This document shows positions 1-5,874 of a DNA stretch of 11,961 nt, in pieces. The position numbers and the translations under genes are program-made. The stretch is from contig CAYLXU010000023.1 in assembly GCA_964388055.1 (NCBI GenBank), positions 1-11,961 of the forward strand, written 5' to 3'. Below the pieces are notes generated by a model that was not told the DNA's origin, made no database searches, and saw only the letters and a program-made list of their open reading frames with translations. This stretch comes from CAYLXU01 sp964388055 (GTDB lineage: Bacteria > Patescibacteriota > Minisyncoccia > UBA6257 > JACRHW01). The number at the start of each line of letters is the position of its first letter. The stretch's first letter is position 1.

Positions 1-303
1 GAATTACGCGAAAAAATTGTAAGTGCCCCCTCTCGAATCGAGGATGAATTTGCAAGAACAAAAAATTCCTGGCTCAACTGTTTCGGTAGTAGTGTTTTTG
101 TTGTTGAAACATATCTATTTAGCCCAAAACTAAAAGCATTACTCACGCCAGAAGCATACAACCTTGCACTACAACGAATAGAAGAGTTAAAGGAGAGGTT
201 ACACGAACTAAAACAACAGTATCCTGACAAGGAAACCATCCCCCCGGATGACACAAAAACAGAACTTTTGCAAAAATTAAATGTAATAAAAGAAGACACC
301 TAA
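1..303 (+). CDS. C-terminal fragment of an unrecognised protein
   Basis: The reading frame is open from the first base and ends at TAA (301-303), giving 100 visible residues; the start lies outside the window. I do not recognise the family. The visible part begins with a mixed region containing a single Cys (SWLNCFGSS) and a short hydrophobic patch. It then becomes a charged, Leu/Glu/Lys-rich stretch (from about LALQRIEELKERLHELKQQ) that looks like an amphipathic helix or coiled coil. The tail is polar. No catalytic motif is visible. The gene converges on the HD-domain gene on the other strand and shares a terminator with it. That this is a real gene rests on the uninterrupted frame and the terminator immediately behind the stop. 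Confidence 0.6.
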   Translation, partial: ELREKIVSAPSRIEDEFARTKNSWLNCFGSSVFVVETYLFSPKLKALLTPEAYNLALQRIEELKERLHELKQQYPDKETIPPDDTKTELLQKLNVIKEDT

Positions 304-328
304 ACACGAACATTTTTCGCATCAAACA

Positions 329-353
329 AAAAAGCCGCATTGCGCGGCTTTTT
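329..353. terminator. Bidirectional rho-independent terminator
   Basis: A perfect 10-bp stem (AAAAAGCCGC paired with GCGGCTTTTT) closes a 5-base loop. The A-run on one side and T-run on the other let it work on both strands. It sits between the stop of the leftmost plus-strand gene and the stop of the minus-strand HD-domain gene, as expected for convergent genes. Confidence 0.9.
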
Positions 354-361
354 CTATCCTA

Positions 362-1339
362 CTATTTCAACTTGTATCCCATTGACTCCACCATCTCCTC
401 AAATGAAGGTCTGTCCCCAGACTGCTCGCGTTCTTCTATTTTTTGTAAACGATCCTTTGCTGCCTGTATCGCCTCATCAAATTTAAACAATTCTTTTACT
501 TTTTCTCTTACCGAGTCTGGGAAAAACAAAATCTGTTCTTGAAACACTCCATATCGCCCCTCCACAAACCCGACCTGCATTTTATACCAATTCTTAATAC
601 GTTGATATATAAATTGTTTTTGATCGTCGGTTAGATTCTCAGGATTATCAAGCATACGTGCAATATCTATGTTGTCTTCCCGAAATACCCTATTCCCATC
701 CGCCAAAAACTCCTTCTCACCATCCATCATTGCTCCAAGATCAGCCAATGCCACAGCATGTGCAACAAGCGAAGCATCCGGAGAAAGTCTGGGCTGAATC
801 ACCGTACCCCGATCAAAGCCCGGTATGGTCGCAACGATTGCCTCATTTACTGTAGTTTTATCTTCTTCCGTAAAAACCACTTTTTTTTCTCGTTCATTTA
901 TTTGATCCATTCTCCCAACAAGAATCCCTGCACTATTTTCTTCAATTTTTACGGTATATCGGGCACGAAGCTCTTTTTGATATTCCTTCTCCCCCACCTT
1001 TTCAGGAACCACGTTCGGCTCCTTCTGACTCTGGTCAATATCATGATGTGATGCCGCGAGGCGCGCAAGCATTATGTCATGATCCGTAATCCCGGTAGAA
1101 GGATCCGTCTCCCGCATAACATTTAAAATTCTCTCGGCCTTTTCTTCGACCCCTTTTGTGTGGGCAAGATTATGATACTCCCGACGTTCAAGAGGATTCT
1201 GTTCCTCCTCACGATACATATTTTCAATATTATCGTGAGCAAGAGCTATAAGCTCTTCTGTATAGGGACGAATATTTTCTATATGTTCCTGTGATTTTAA
1301 CTCTTCTTGCATCTTTTTTTTGTTGTGGGACACCTTCAA
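362..1339 (-). CDS. HD-domain metal-dependent phosphohydrolase-like protein
   Basis: Predicted cytoplasmic hydrolase of the HD superfamily (325 aa from a TTG start). Ligand motifs appear in the expected order: YHNLAH (H56, H60), then SHHD (H99-D100), then HAVALAD (H194, D200). This is the H...HD...D pattern of the superfamily, which uses a divalent metal pair or single metal to cleave phosphoesters. The YHN-x-x-H opening resembles predicted HD hydrolases of the COG4339 type, but the substrate cannot be read from sequence. The last third is charged and helical. The start is uncertain: TTG at 1339 has no clear ribosome site, and an ATG at 1312 (residue 10) would lose only a Lys-rich stretch. 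The gene lies 76 bases downstream of the P-type ATPase gene with no strong terminator between them, so readthrough from the metal operon is possible. It ends in TAG. Confidence 0.75.
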   Translation of the reverse strand: MKVSHNKKKMQEELKSQEHIENIRPYTEELIALAHDNIENMYREEEQNPLERREYHNLAHTKGVEEKAERILNVMRETDPSTGITDHDIMLARLAASHHDIDQSQKEPNVVPEKVGEKEYQKELRARYTVKIEENSAGILVGRMDQINEREKKVVFTEEDKTTVNEAIVATIPGFDRGTVIQPRLSPDASLVAHAVALADLGAMMDGEKEFLADGNRVFREDNIDIARMLDNPENLTDDQKQFIYQRIKNWYKMQVGFVEGRYGVFQEQILFFPDSVREKVKELFKFDEAIQAAKDRLQKIEEREQSGDRPSFEEMVESMGYKLK

Positions 1340-1361
1340 ACGATGACATATAATTTTTAGT

Positions 1362-1391
1362 CTAATATTTTGGACACAACTTATTGTACAA
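1362..1391 (-). promoter_or_regulatory. Possible weak promoter for the HD-domain gene
   Basis: On the minus strand, TTGTAC (1386-1391) and TATTAG (1362-1367) are separated by 18 bp, each matching the sigma-70 consensus in about four of six positions. The site falls in the 76-base gap between the ATPase stop and the HD gene start. AT-rich sequence gives such matches easily, so this is tentative. Confidence 0.25.
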
Positions 1392-1415
1392 TCGCAAAAA
1401 GATTCTCACAAGACT

Positions 1416-3710
1416 TTAGGCAAGAAGATTTTTCTCAACCCGCTTCAAGAGCACTGCGTTTACCGCGACAATCACAGACGAGGCAGACATAAGAAGCGCG
1501 GAAACCTCTGGACGTAGCGAAATACCCAACGATGAATAAAACACACCTGCCGCAACAGGAATTGCGAGCACGTTATAGATCGCTGCCCAAAAAAGATTTT
1601 GCTTCATCTTTATCACCGTTGCCTTACTCAAACGAATCGCTGCAACAATGTCATATGGATCAGATTTCATAAGGACAATATTTCCTGTTTCAATTGCCAC
1701 ATCTGTTCCGGCCCCGATCGCGATACCAATATCTGCCTGCGCAAGCGCTGGAGCATCATTGATACCATCGCCCACCATCGCAACAAACTTGCCCTCACTC
1801 TGAAGCTTCTTTACATATTCCGCTTTTTCTCCAGGAAGCACTTCCGCAAACACGCGCGAAATACCCAATTCGCTTCCGACTGCCTCTGCTACCCCCTTAT
1901 GATCTCCTGTGATCATGGCAACTTCTATACCCAATTCCTGAAGGGCGGAAACTGCCTTCGCCGCATCTGGTTTAATACTATCTGCCGCCGCAACAACACC
2001 CGCAACCAACCCGTTGACCGCAACTAAACTTAAAGTTTTCCCTTCCTGAGAAAGTTTTTTGAGCGATACAGCAAGTTGTTTTGTCTCTATACCATTTTCC
2101 ACAATGAATAACTCCTTTCCTACAAAAACCTGTTTATCTTCTACAACCGCTTTAAGCCCTTTCCCCGGAACAGATTCAAACCTCTCGACACTCCCAAAAG
2201 GCACGATGTTTCTCTTCTCGGCCTCCTCCAAAATTGCCTTTGAAAGTGGATGATTCGAACCCTTTTCAATGCTTGCCTCATAACGCAAGACTTCTTCCTC
2301 AGAAAAACCATTAAAAACAATAATGTCGGTCACGCGCGGTTTCCCCTCGGTAAGCGTACCCGTCTTATCGAGTACAATGGTATTAATACGAGACGTATTT
2401 TCAAGTGTTGCTGCGTCCTTAATAAGAATATTGTGTTTTGCACCAATGCCAGTCCCCACCGCAACCGCCGTTGGTGTGGCAAGTCCAAGTGCATCAGGAC
2501 AAGCAATCACGACAGCAGAAATAGCAAATGTAAGTGCGGTAAGGAGCGTGGCTCCCGCAACTACATACCAACCAAAAAACGTTGCAATACCAGATCCTAT
2601 CGCAAGCACCACAAGCCATGCGGCTGCACGATCAGCAATCCGTTGGCCAGGCGCCTTAGAATTCTGAGCCGTCTCAACGAGCTTGATGATATGCGCCAGT
2701 ACAGTATCTGACCCAACCTGTGTTGCCTTAAATCGTATCACTCCTGTCTGGTTTACCGACCCACCAACCACTCTGCTCCCCACCCTTTTCTCAACAGGAA
2801 TAGATTCCCCCGTAATCAAAGATTCGTCTACCGCAGACTCACCTTCGATAACCTCACCATCAACAGGAATTTTGTCTCCCGGTCGAACAATCACCACATC
2901 GTCCTTTACAATCTCCGCGCTAGGAATTACCACCTCCTTTCCTCCCCGCAATACCCTCGCTTGAGGGGGTACAAGATCAAAAAGGGCACGAAGCGCATCT
3001 GAAGTTCCACGACGTGATCGCATCTCCATCCAATGCCCAAAAAGCACAAACGTTACGAGAAGCGCAGCGGCCTCATAAAATGTTTCCCCGCCCACAGTAA
3101 ATGTAAGAAATACACTAAACACATATGCAGCAAGTACACCCGTAGCGATAAGTACCATCATATCGAGTGTACGCCTCCTAATCGCATCCCATGCTCCAGT
3201 GACAAAAATGGAGCCGGTCCAAAATACAACCGGCGTCGTAAGTACAAAAAGCCACCAATTTATGGGCAATGGCGCAGGAAGTTCGGTACCCAATAACACA
3301 ATCCCTGCAGGCGAATAAAGAAAGATGGGGATAGAAAGCACAAAAGAAATCCAAAATCTTTTCTTCATGTCATCTTCCATCTGCTTCGCCATTGCAGGAT
3401 TCGACATCATTGCGGCATGATCATGCGATCCGTGTCCGTGGTCCGCTACACCATTTTTCTTTACATATTTTTCTGGATTCTCCTCGAATTTTTGAGGACA
3501 CCCACCACAGCAAAAATAATATTTTTTCCCTTTGTATGTACGTACCCACCCAGACGCTTCAGCAATAGTTACATCAACCGGCATCTTCATAACCGGACAA
3601 ACAGGCGCTTTCTCCTCTTCAAGACTCATTCCGCAATCAGGACAATGTCCTGGCTTTTCCAAACGCACCTTGGGGTGCATTGGGCATGCATATATTTTTG
3701 GATGTTGCAT
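1416..3710 (-). CDS. Cu+-type heavy-metal P1B ATPase with CPD transport motif
   Basis: Inner-membrane ATP-driven metal exporter, 764 aa. The N-terminus lacks the usual HMA domain. It has a small YACPMHP heavy-metal-binding domain (C9, H12, C23-x2-C26), a YHS domain (C38 to about 84, with YYFCCGGC), and a His-rich linker (HGHGSHDH, 91-98). Catalytic signatures are intact: TGES 300-303 (actuator), DKTGT with phosphorylated D448, HP at 487-488 and GDGIND 647-652. Late membrane motifs YN (712-713) and M-S-x-S-S (741-745) are those of Cu+-specific P1B-1 pumps. The conserved transport motif reads CPD (C404-P405-D406) instead of CPC. Start ATG at 3710 has no Shine-Dalgarno but follows a TATAAT box. 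It is the last gene of the CsoR-headed operon, so copper or silver export is likely. The Asp ligand leaves exact specificity open. Confidence 0.93.
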   Translation of the reverse strand: MQHPKIYACPMHPKVRLEKPGHCPDCGMSLEEEKAPVCPVMKMPVDVTIAEASGWVRTYKGKKYYFCCGGCPQKFEENPEKYVKKNGVADHGHGSHDHAAMMSNPAMAKQMEDDMKKRFWISFVLSIPIFLYSPAGIVLLGTELPAPLPINWWLFVLTTPVVFWTGSIFVTGAWDAIRRRTLDMMVLIATGVLAAYVFSVFLTFTVGGETFYEAAALLVTFVLFGHWMEMRSRRGTSDALRALFDLVPPQARVLRGGKEVVIPSAEIVKDDVVIVRPGDKIPVDGEVIEGESAVDESLITGESIPVEKRVGSRVVGGSVNQTGVIRFKATQVGSDTVLAHIIKLVETAQNSKAPGQRIADRAAAWLVVLAIGSGIATFFGWYVVAGATLLTALTFAISAVVIACPDALGLATPTAVAVGTGIGAKHNILIKDAATLENTSRINTIVLDKTGTLTEGKPRVTDIIVFNGFSEEEVLRYEASIEKGSNHPLSKAILEEAEKRNIVPFGSVERFESVPGKGLKAVVEDKQVFVGKELFIVENGIETKQLAVSLKKLSQEGKTLSLVAVNGLVAGVVAAADSIKPDAAKAVSALQELGIEVAMITGDHKGVAEAVGSELGISRVFAEVLPGEKAEYVKKLQSEGKFVAMVGDGINDAPALAQADIGIAIGAGTDVAIETGNIVLMKSDPYDIVAAIRLSKATVIKMKQNLFWAAIYNVLAIPVAAGVFYSSLGISLRPEVSALLMSASSVIVAVNAVLLKRVEKNLLA

Positions 3711-3738
3711 AGATTATTATTTCTAAAACATTAGCTTA

Positions 3739-3744
3739 ATTATA
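3739..3744 (-). promoter_or_regulatory. Internal -10 box upstream of the P-type ATPase gene
   Basis: A perfect TATAAT lies on the minus strand 28 bases before the ATPase ATG. I see no good -35 at 16-18 bp spacing, since that region overlaps the stop of the His-tailed miniprotein. It may provide extra, perhaps constitutive, transcription of the pump in addition to the operon promoter. Confidence 0.4.
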
Positions 3745-3767
3745 ATACAACCAGACTATTCTGATCC

Positions 3768-4040
3768 TTAATGGCAATGCGTGTGCATATGTTTATCGTG
3801 ATCCTTAGTGCTCGAATTCGAATGATCAAAAGAATCTTTTCGAGAACCATCGTGATGTGTGTAGCGTTTGGACATACCCCACACATGAACACCAATGAAT
3901 GCGACAAATAAAAATAAGATCCATTGCGAATTCAAAATTTCTTGCTGACCACCCACAAAAATAATCAAAATAGGAAAGAGCACACAAAACGCCATCATCC
4001 AAATCATCGAATTATTGTGCTTGTTTTGGTTTTGACACAT
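3768..4040 (-). CDS. Two-helix membrane miniprotein with His-rich tail (DUF2933-like)
   Basis: 90 aa. A polar N-terminus is followed by two hydrophobic segments (about 13-30 and 38-56) and a C-terminal tail dense in His (THH at 61-63, H73, H81, H84, H86, H88, H90, with C89). This layout resembles the small DUF2933 membrane proteins often found beside copper genes, but that match is from general shape, not a firm motif. The tail is a plausible metal-binding or metal-buffering arm; which side of the membrane it faces is not certain. The ATG at 4040 has one of the few Shine-Dalgarno sites in the operon (AAGGA, 10 bases upstream). It sits between the GGHHR protein and the ATPase on the same strand, supporting a role as an accessory to metal export. 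Confidence 0.7.
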   Translation of the reverse strand: MCQNQNKHNNSMIWMMAFCVLFPILIIFVGGQQEILNSQWILFLFVAFIGVHVWGMSKRYTHHDGSRKDSFDHSNSSTKDHDKHMHTHCH

Positions 4041-4062
4041 GAGATGAATATCCTTAGTTTAT

Positions 4063-4530
4063 TTAAAAATCCCAAACAAAGACCCTCTCACTGACCCCAC
4101 CCACGTCATACATCTTGAGTGTCAAAGAATGTGGAGAACTCTTGATCTTTGCAAACCTCAAAACTCCTTCCCTGTGATGACCCCCCGGAACATCCCCATC
4201 CCAACTAACAGGTTCATACATACCACCAAGCTCATCAAAAAGCTTAACTGATTTTACAAGATCGTCTGACAATTCAACCGAGTGAGTATCAAGTTTTATC
4301 TTGAAACGAACACCCGATACGTCAGAAGGAATATCCAAAGGCAAGACCACAACCTCCACCCCATTTTCATTACTAATTTTCTCCCCCACCATCCCTTGAG
4401 ATTTTGTTGCAGAAAGGGAAACCAGCCTTTCTTCAAGGGGTATTTCCTTGTTGTCATATCTCCAGACATACCCAACAAAAAGGATAAATACAAAAATACC
4501 ACTTAAAATAACAAAATTATTTTCCTTCAT
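4063..4530 (-). CDS. Membrane-anchored extracytoplasmic protein with GGHHR motif
   Basis: 155 aa, unnamed family. One N-terminal hydrophobic segment (about 7-23) is followed by a soluble domain rich in alternating hydrophobic residues, which suggests a beta-sandwich facing outward. The striking element is W-D-G-D-V-P-G-G-H-H-R (about 110-120), followed by GVLRF. I believe this motif recurs in hypothetical proteins near copper genes, but cannot verify that here. The adjacent His pair could bind a metal ion. No Cys is present. The ATG at 4530 overlaps the 3' end of the upstream CC-x-H membrane protein gene by 14 bases, indicating translational coupling and explaining the absent ribosome site. 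It is an accessory of the metal operon by position; a chaperone or sensor role at the outer face is inference. Confidence 0.75.
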   Translation of the reverse strand: MKENNFVILSGIFVFILFVGYVWRYDNKEIPLEERLVSLSATKSQGMVGEKISNENGVEVVVLPLDIPSDVSGVRFKIKLDTHSVELSDDLVKSVKLFDELGGMYEPVSWDGDVPGGHHREGVLRFAKIKSSPHSLTLKMYDVGGVSERVFVWDF

Positions 4531-4975
4531 AACTTATGTAATGCGTTATACCGTTAATACGACGCAATAAAATAAAAATTCCAATACCATTTGCAAAAAT
4601 CCCTACCCAAAAGAGTTCTATCTGATACTGTCCAACCAAAGTTGCAATTCCCGTAACACCAAGGATTGGAAAAATATTCACCAAATAGTGGGTGCAACAG
4701 GATATCATTGCCCCCGCAGAAGTTGCTCCCGTAGTTGCAACAACGCCCCCAGATACAGCATTATTCCTCATCTTTTCTTTCAAAAACAAATAAAGTCCAA
4801 CTTGAATTCCAAACCCAACAGTTAAAGCAAAAATAAAATACCGAAAAGAGCTTAGCTGATCGATCGCAAATACCCACCCAGAGACAAAACTCAAGATTGT
4901 AAGATATGCAGCAAAAAGCGTTAATGCAGCCCCCACTCCCCAAAGCATTAATGTTAGAAATGAACGAAAAGGCAT
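4517..4975 (-). CDS. Four-helix membrane protein with CC-x-H motif, metal operon
   Basis: 152 aa with four likely membrane segments (about 8-31, 44-65, 98-115, 119-137). Between the second and third sits a Gly/Ala/Ser-rich loop leading into S-C-C-T-H (C93, C94, H96), then a conserved-looking PILGVTGIATLVGQYQ segment. The Cys pair plus His at a membrane edge suggests Cu+ binding or transfer. The arrangement recalls, without clear homology, MerT-type transporters, which also pair membrane helices with vicinal Cys. It begins 3 bases after the repressor gene stop and overlaps the next gene by 14 bases, so it is tightly bound to the operon. I do not know a named function; a membrane metal shuttle feeding the P-type ATPase is the natural guess. 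Confidence 0.8.
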   Translation of the reverse strand: MPFRSFLTLMLWGVGAALTLFAAYLTILSFVSGWVFAIDQLSSFRYFIFALTVGFGIQVGLYLFLKEKMRNNAVSGGVVATTGATSAGAMISCCTHYLVNIFPILGVTGIATLVGQYQIELFWVGIFANGIGIFILLRRINGITHYISYEGK

Positions 4976-4978
4976 TTT

Positions 4979-5263
4979 TTATTTATGTGAAAGTGAAAAG
5001 ATTTTAATAAGTTCTTTGACAGCCTTATCCTCTTCACCGGCTTTTTGCATCTGCCCCTTCACATGCATACGAAGGTGGTTCTCAAGGAGAAGCTGGTTAA
5101 GACTTTGTAATGATTTTTGAACCGAAAGCGAGCGCAATAACAAGTCAACGCAATACTCTTCTTTTTCGATTGCGATTGTAATCGCCTTCATCTGACCCTC
5201 AAGGATTTTTGCTCTATGTACAGCCCTCTTTTTGGTTGATTGATTTATCATAATAGTTACCAT
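4979..5263 (-). CDS. CsoR/RcnR-family metal-sensing repressor (C-H-H ligand set)
   Basis: 94 aa, the usual size for the all-helical CsoR/RcnR (DUF156) family. Family members bind operator DNA as oligomers and release it when metal binds. The core runs from HRAKILEGQMKAI through EEYCVDLL to LLLENHLRMHV. Metal-ligand positions are C38, H63 and H67, with the 25- and 4-residue spacings of CsoR C36-H61-C65. The third ligand is therefore His rather than the Cys typical of Cu+ CsoR, matching the C-H-H part of RcnR (Ni/Co). An ATG at 5251 (residue 5) is an alternative start. It is the first gene of the operon, directly behind a G-tract operator, and probably autoregulates. Given the Cu-type ATPase downstream, copper is still the likeliest signal; the His ligand makes this uncertain. 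Confidence 0.9.
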   Translation of the reverse strand: MVTIMINQSTKKRAVHRAKILEGQMKAITIAIEKEEYCVDLLLRSLSVQKSLQSLNQLLLENHLRMHVKGQMQKAGEEDKAVKELIKIFSLSHK

Positions 5264-5273
5264 TTAATACCCT

Positions 5274-5285
5274 ATACCCCCATAT
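5274..5285. promoter_or_regulatory. G-tract operator for the CsoR-family repressor
   Basis: On the minus strand, ATATGGGGGTAT places five G between inverted AT-rich arms (ATA/TAT), with further TATAGG/TATAGGG half-like elements on both sides. CsoR/RcnR-family operators are G/C tracts flanked by AT-rich inverted repeats. This one covers the predicted transcription start and touches the -10 box of the repressor's own promoter, exactly where a repressor would act. Confidence 0.65.
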
Positions 5286-5311
5286 CCTATACTAAAATCA
5301 AAGAAAGTCAA
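5284..5311 (-). promoter_or_regulatory. Sigma-70-like promoter of the metal operon
   Basis: On the minus strand, TTGACT (5306-5311) and TAGGAT (5284-5289) are 16 bp apart. Transcription would start near 5277, inside the G-tract operator, giving a leader of about 13 bases before the repressor ATG. It lies immediately after a strong terminator closing the upstream cluster. Confidence 0.65.
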
Positions 5312-5320
5312 CTCCTAAAG

Positions 5321-5348
5321 CAAAAAAACGGCATTTGCCGTTTTTTTG
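5321..5348. terminator. Strong bidirectional-type terminator ending the redox cluster
   Basis: A perfect 12-bp stem (CAAAAAAACGGC pairing with GCCGTTTTTTTG) closes a 4-base loop. On the minus strand it follows the stop of the His/Cys-rich anchored protein by 12 bases and precedes the metal operon promoter, isolating the two transcription units. Confidence 0.9.
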
Positions 5349-5360
5349 CGCCCATTTGCC

Positions 5361-5849
5361 TTACCCCCTCTTCTCATAAGAAATCACGATCTGGTCCCCA
5401 TCACGCAATACTGTATTCTCATAATCCTCCACCATTTTCCCATTTACTGTTTCTACGATTACATACTCTTCGTCTGTCCTATAATCCAAAATCTGTTCTC
5501 TACTATATGGCTTATCCCACACCGCAAAGAAATCGGAGAGAGTAAAATCTCGTTTCTCTGGAGATTCTATATGGATGGTTCCATCCGTGCCGTGCGTGTG
5601 TAACGGATTCATACAGTTAGAACGAACACCAATGTTGTGAGGAATTTCATAAGATCCACCGTCAATCATAATGATAAGACGAGGATGAATGTGAAATTGT
5701 GTCGCCATATCGGTTGTGCATACAAGTGCAAGCTCACGATTCGTCTTAGAAATATTTGTGCTCTTTGCCTTTCCACCAACAAGCAACCACAAAACAAAAA
5801 GAAAAACGACAATCAACAGCCAGATACCCCAGGATAACTGTTTATGCAT
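5361..5849 (-). CDS. Membrane-anchored His/Cys-rich extracytoplasmic protein
   Basis: 162 aa. An N-terminal anchor (about 7-25) carries a soluble domain with a dense set of possible metal ligands: C44, H53-x-H55, H71, C79-M80, H84-x-H86 and H93. The C-terminal half (DFTLSDFFAVWDKPYSREQILDY and onward, ending in a DGDQIVISY strand) looks like a compact beta-grasp-like or ubiquitin-like fold. I recognise the general pattern from conserved hypothetical proteins of CPR bacteria but know no name or function. The cluster of His, Cys and Met around 44-93 makes an envelope copper-binding role plausible. It is the last gene of the redox cluster, 25 bases after the CC/NHGM protein, and is followed by a strong terminator. 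ATG at 5849 has no Shine-Dalgarno. Confidence 0.8.
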   Translation of the reverse strand: MHKQLSWGIWLLIVVFLFVLWLLVGGKAKSTNISKTNRELALVCTTDMATQFHIHPRLIIMIDGGSYEIPHNIGVRSNCMNPLHTHGTDGTIHIESPEKRDFTLSDFFAVWDKPYSREQILDYRTDEEYVIVETVNGKMVEDYENTVLRDGDQIVISYEKRG

Positions 5850-5874
5850 ATAAATTAAGTCTGTTTAATTAATT

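Noticed and set aside
1392..1415. Possible terminator right after the P-type ATPase gene
   Set aside because: Only very short pairing can be drawn before a T-run, too weak to call; readthrough into the HD-domain gene remains possible.
2250..2711. Long plus-strand frame opposite the P-type ATPase
   Set aside because: Antisense to the conserved catalytic region of the ATPase; composition is basic and Cys/Asn-rich without motifs.
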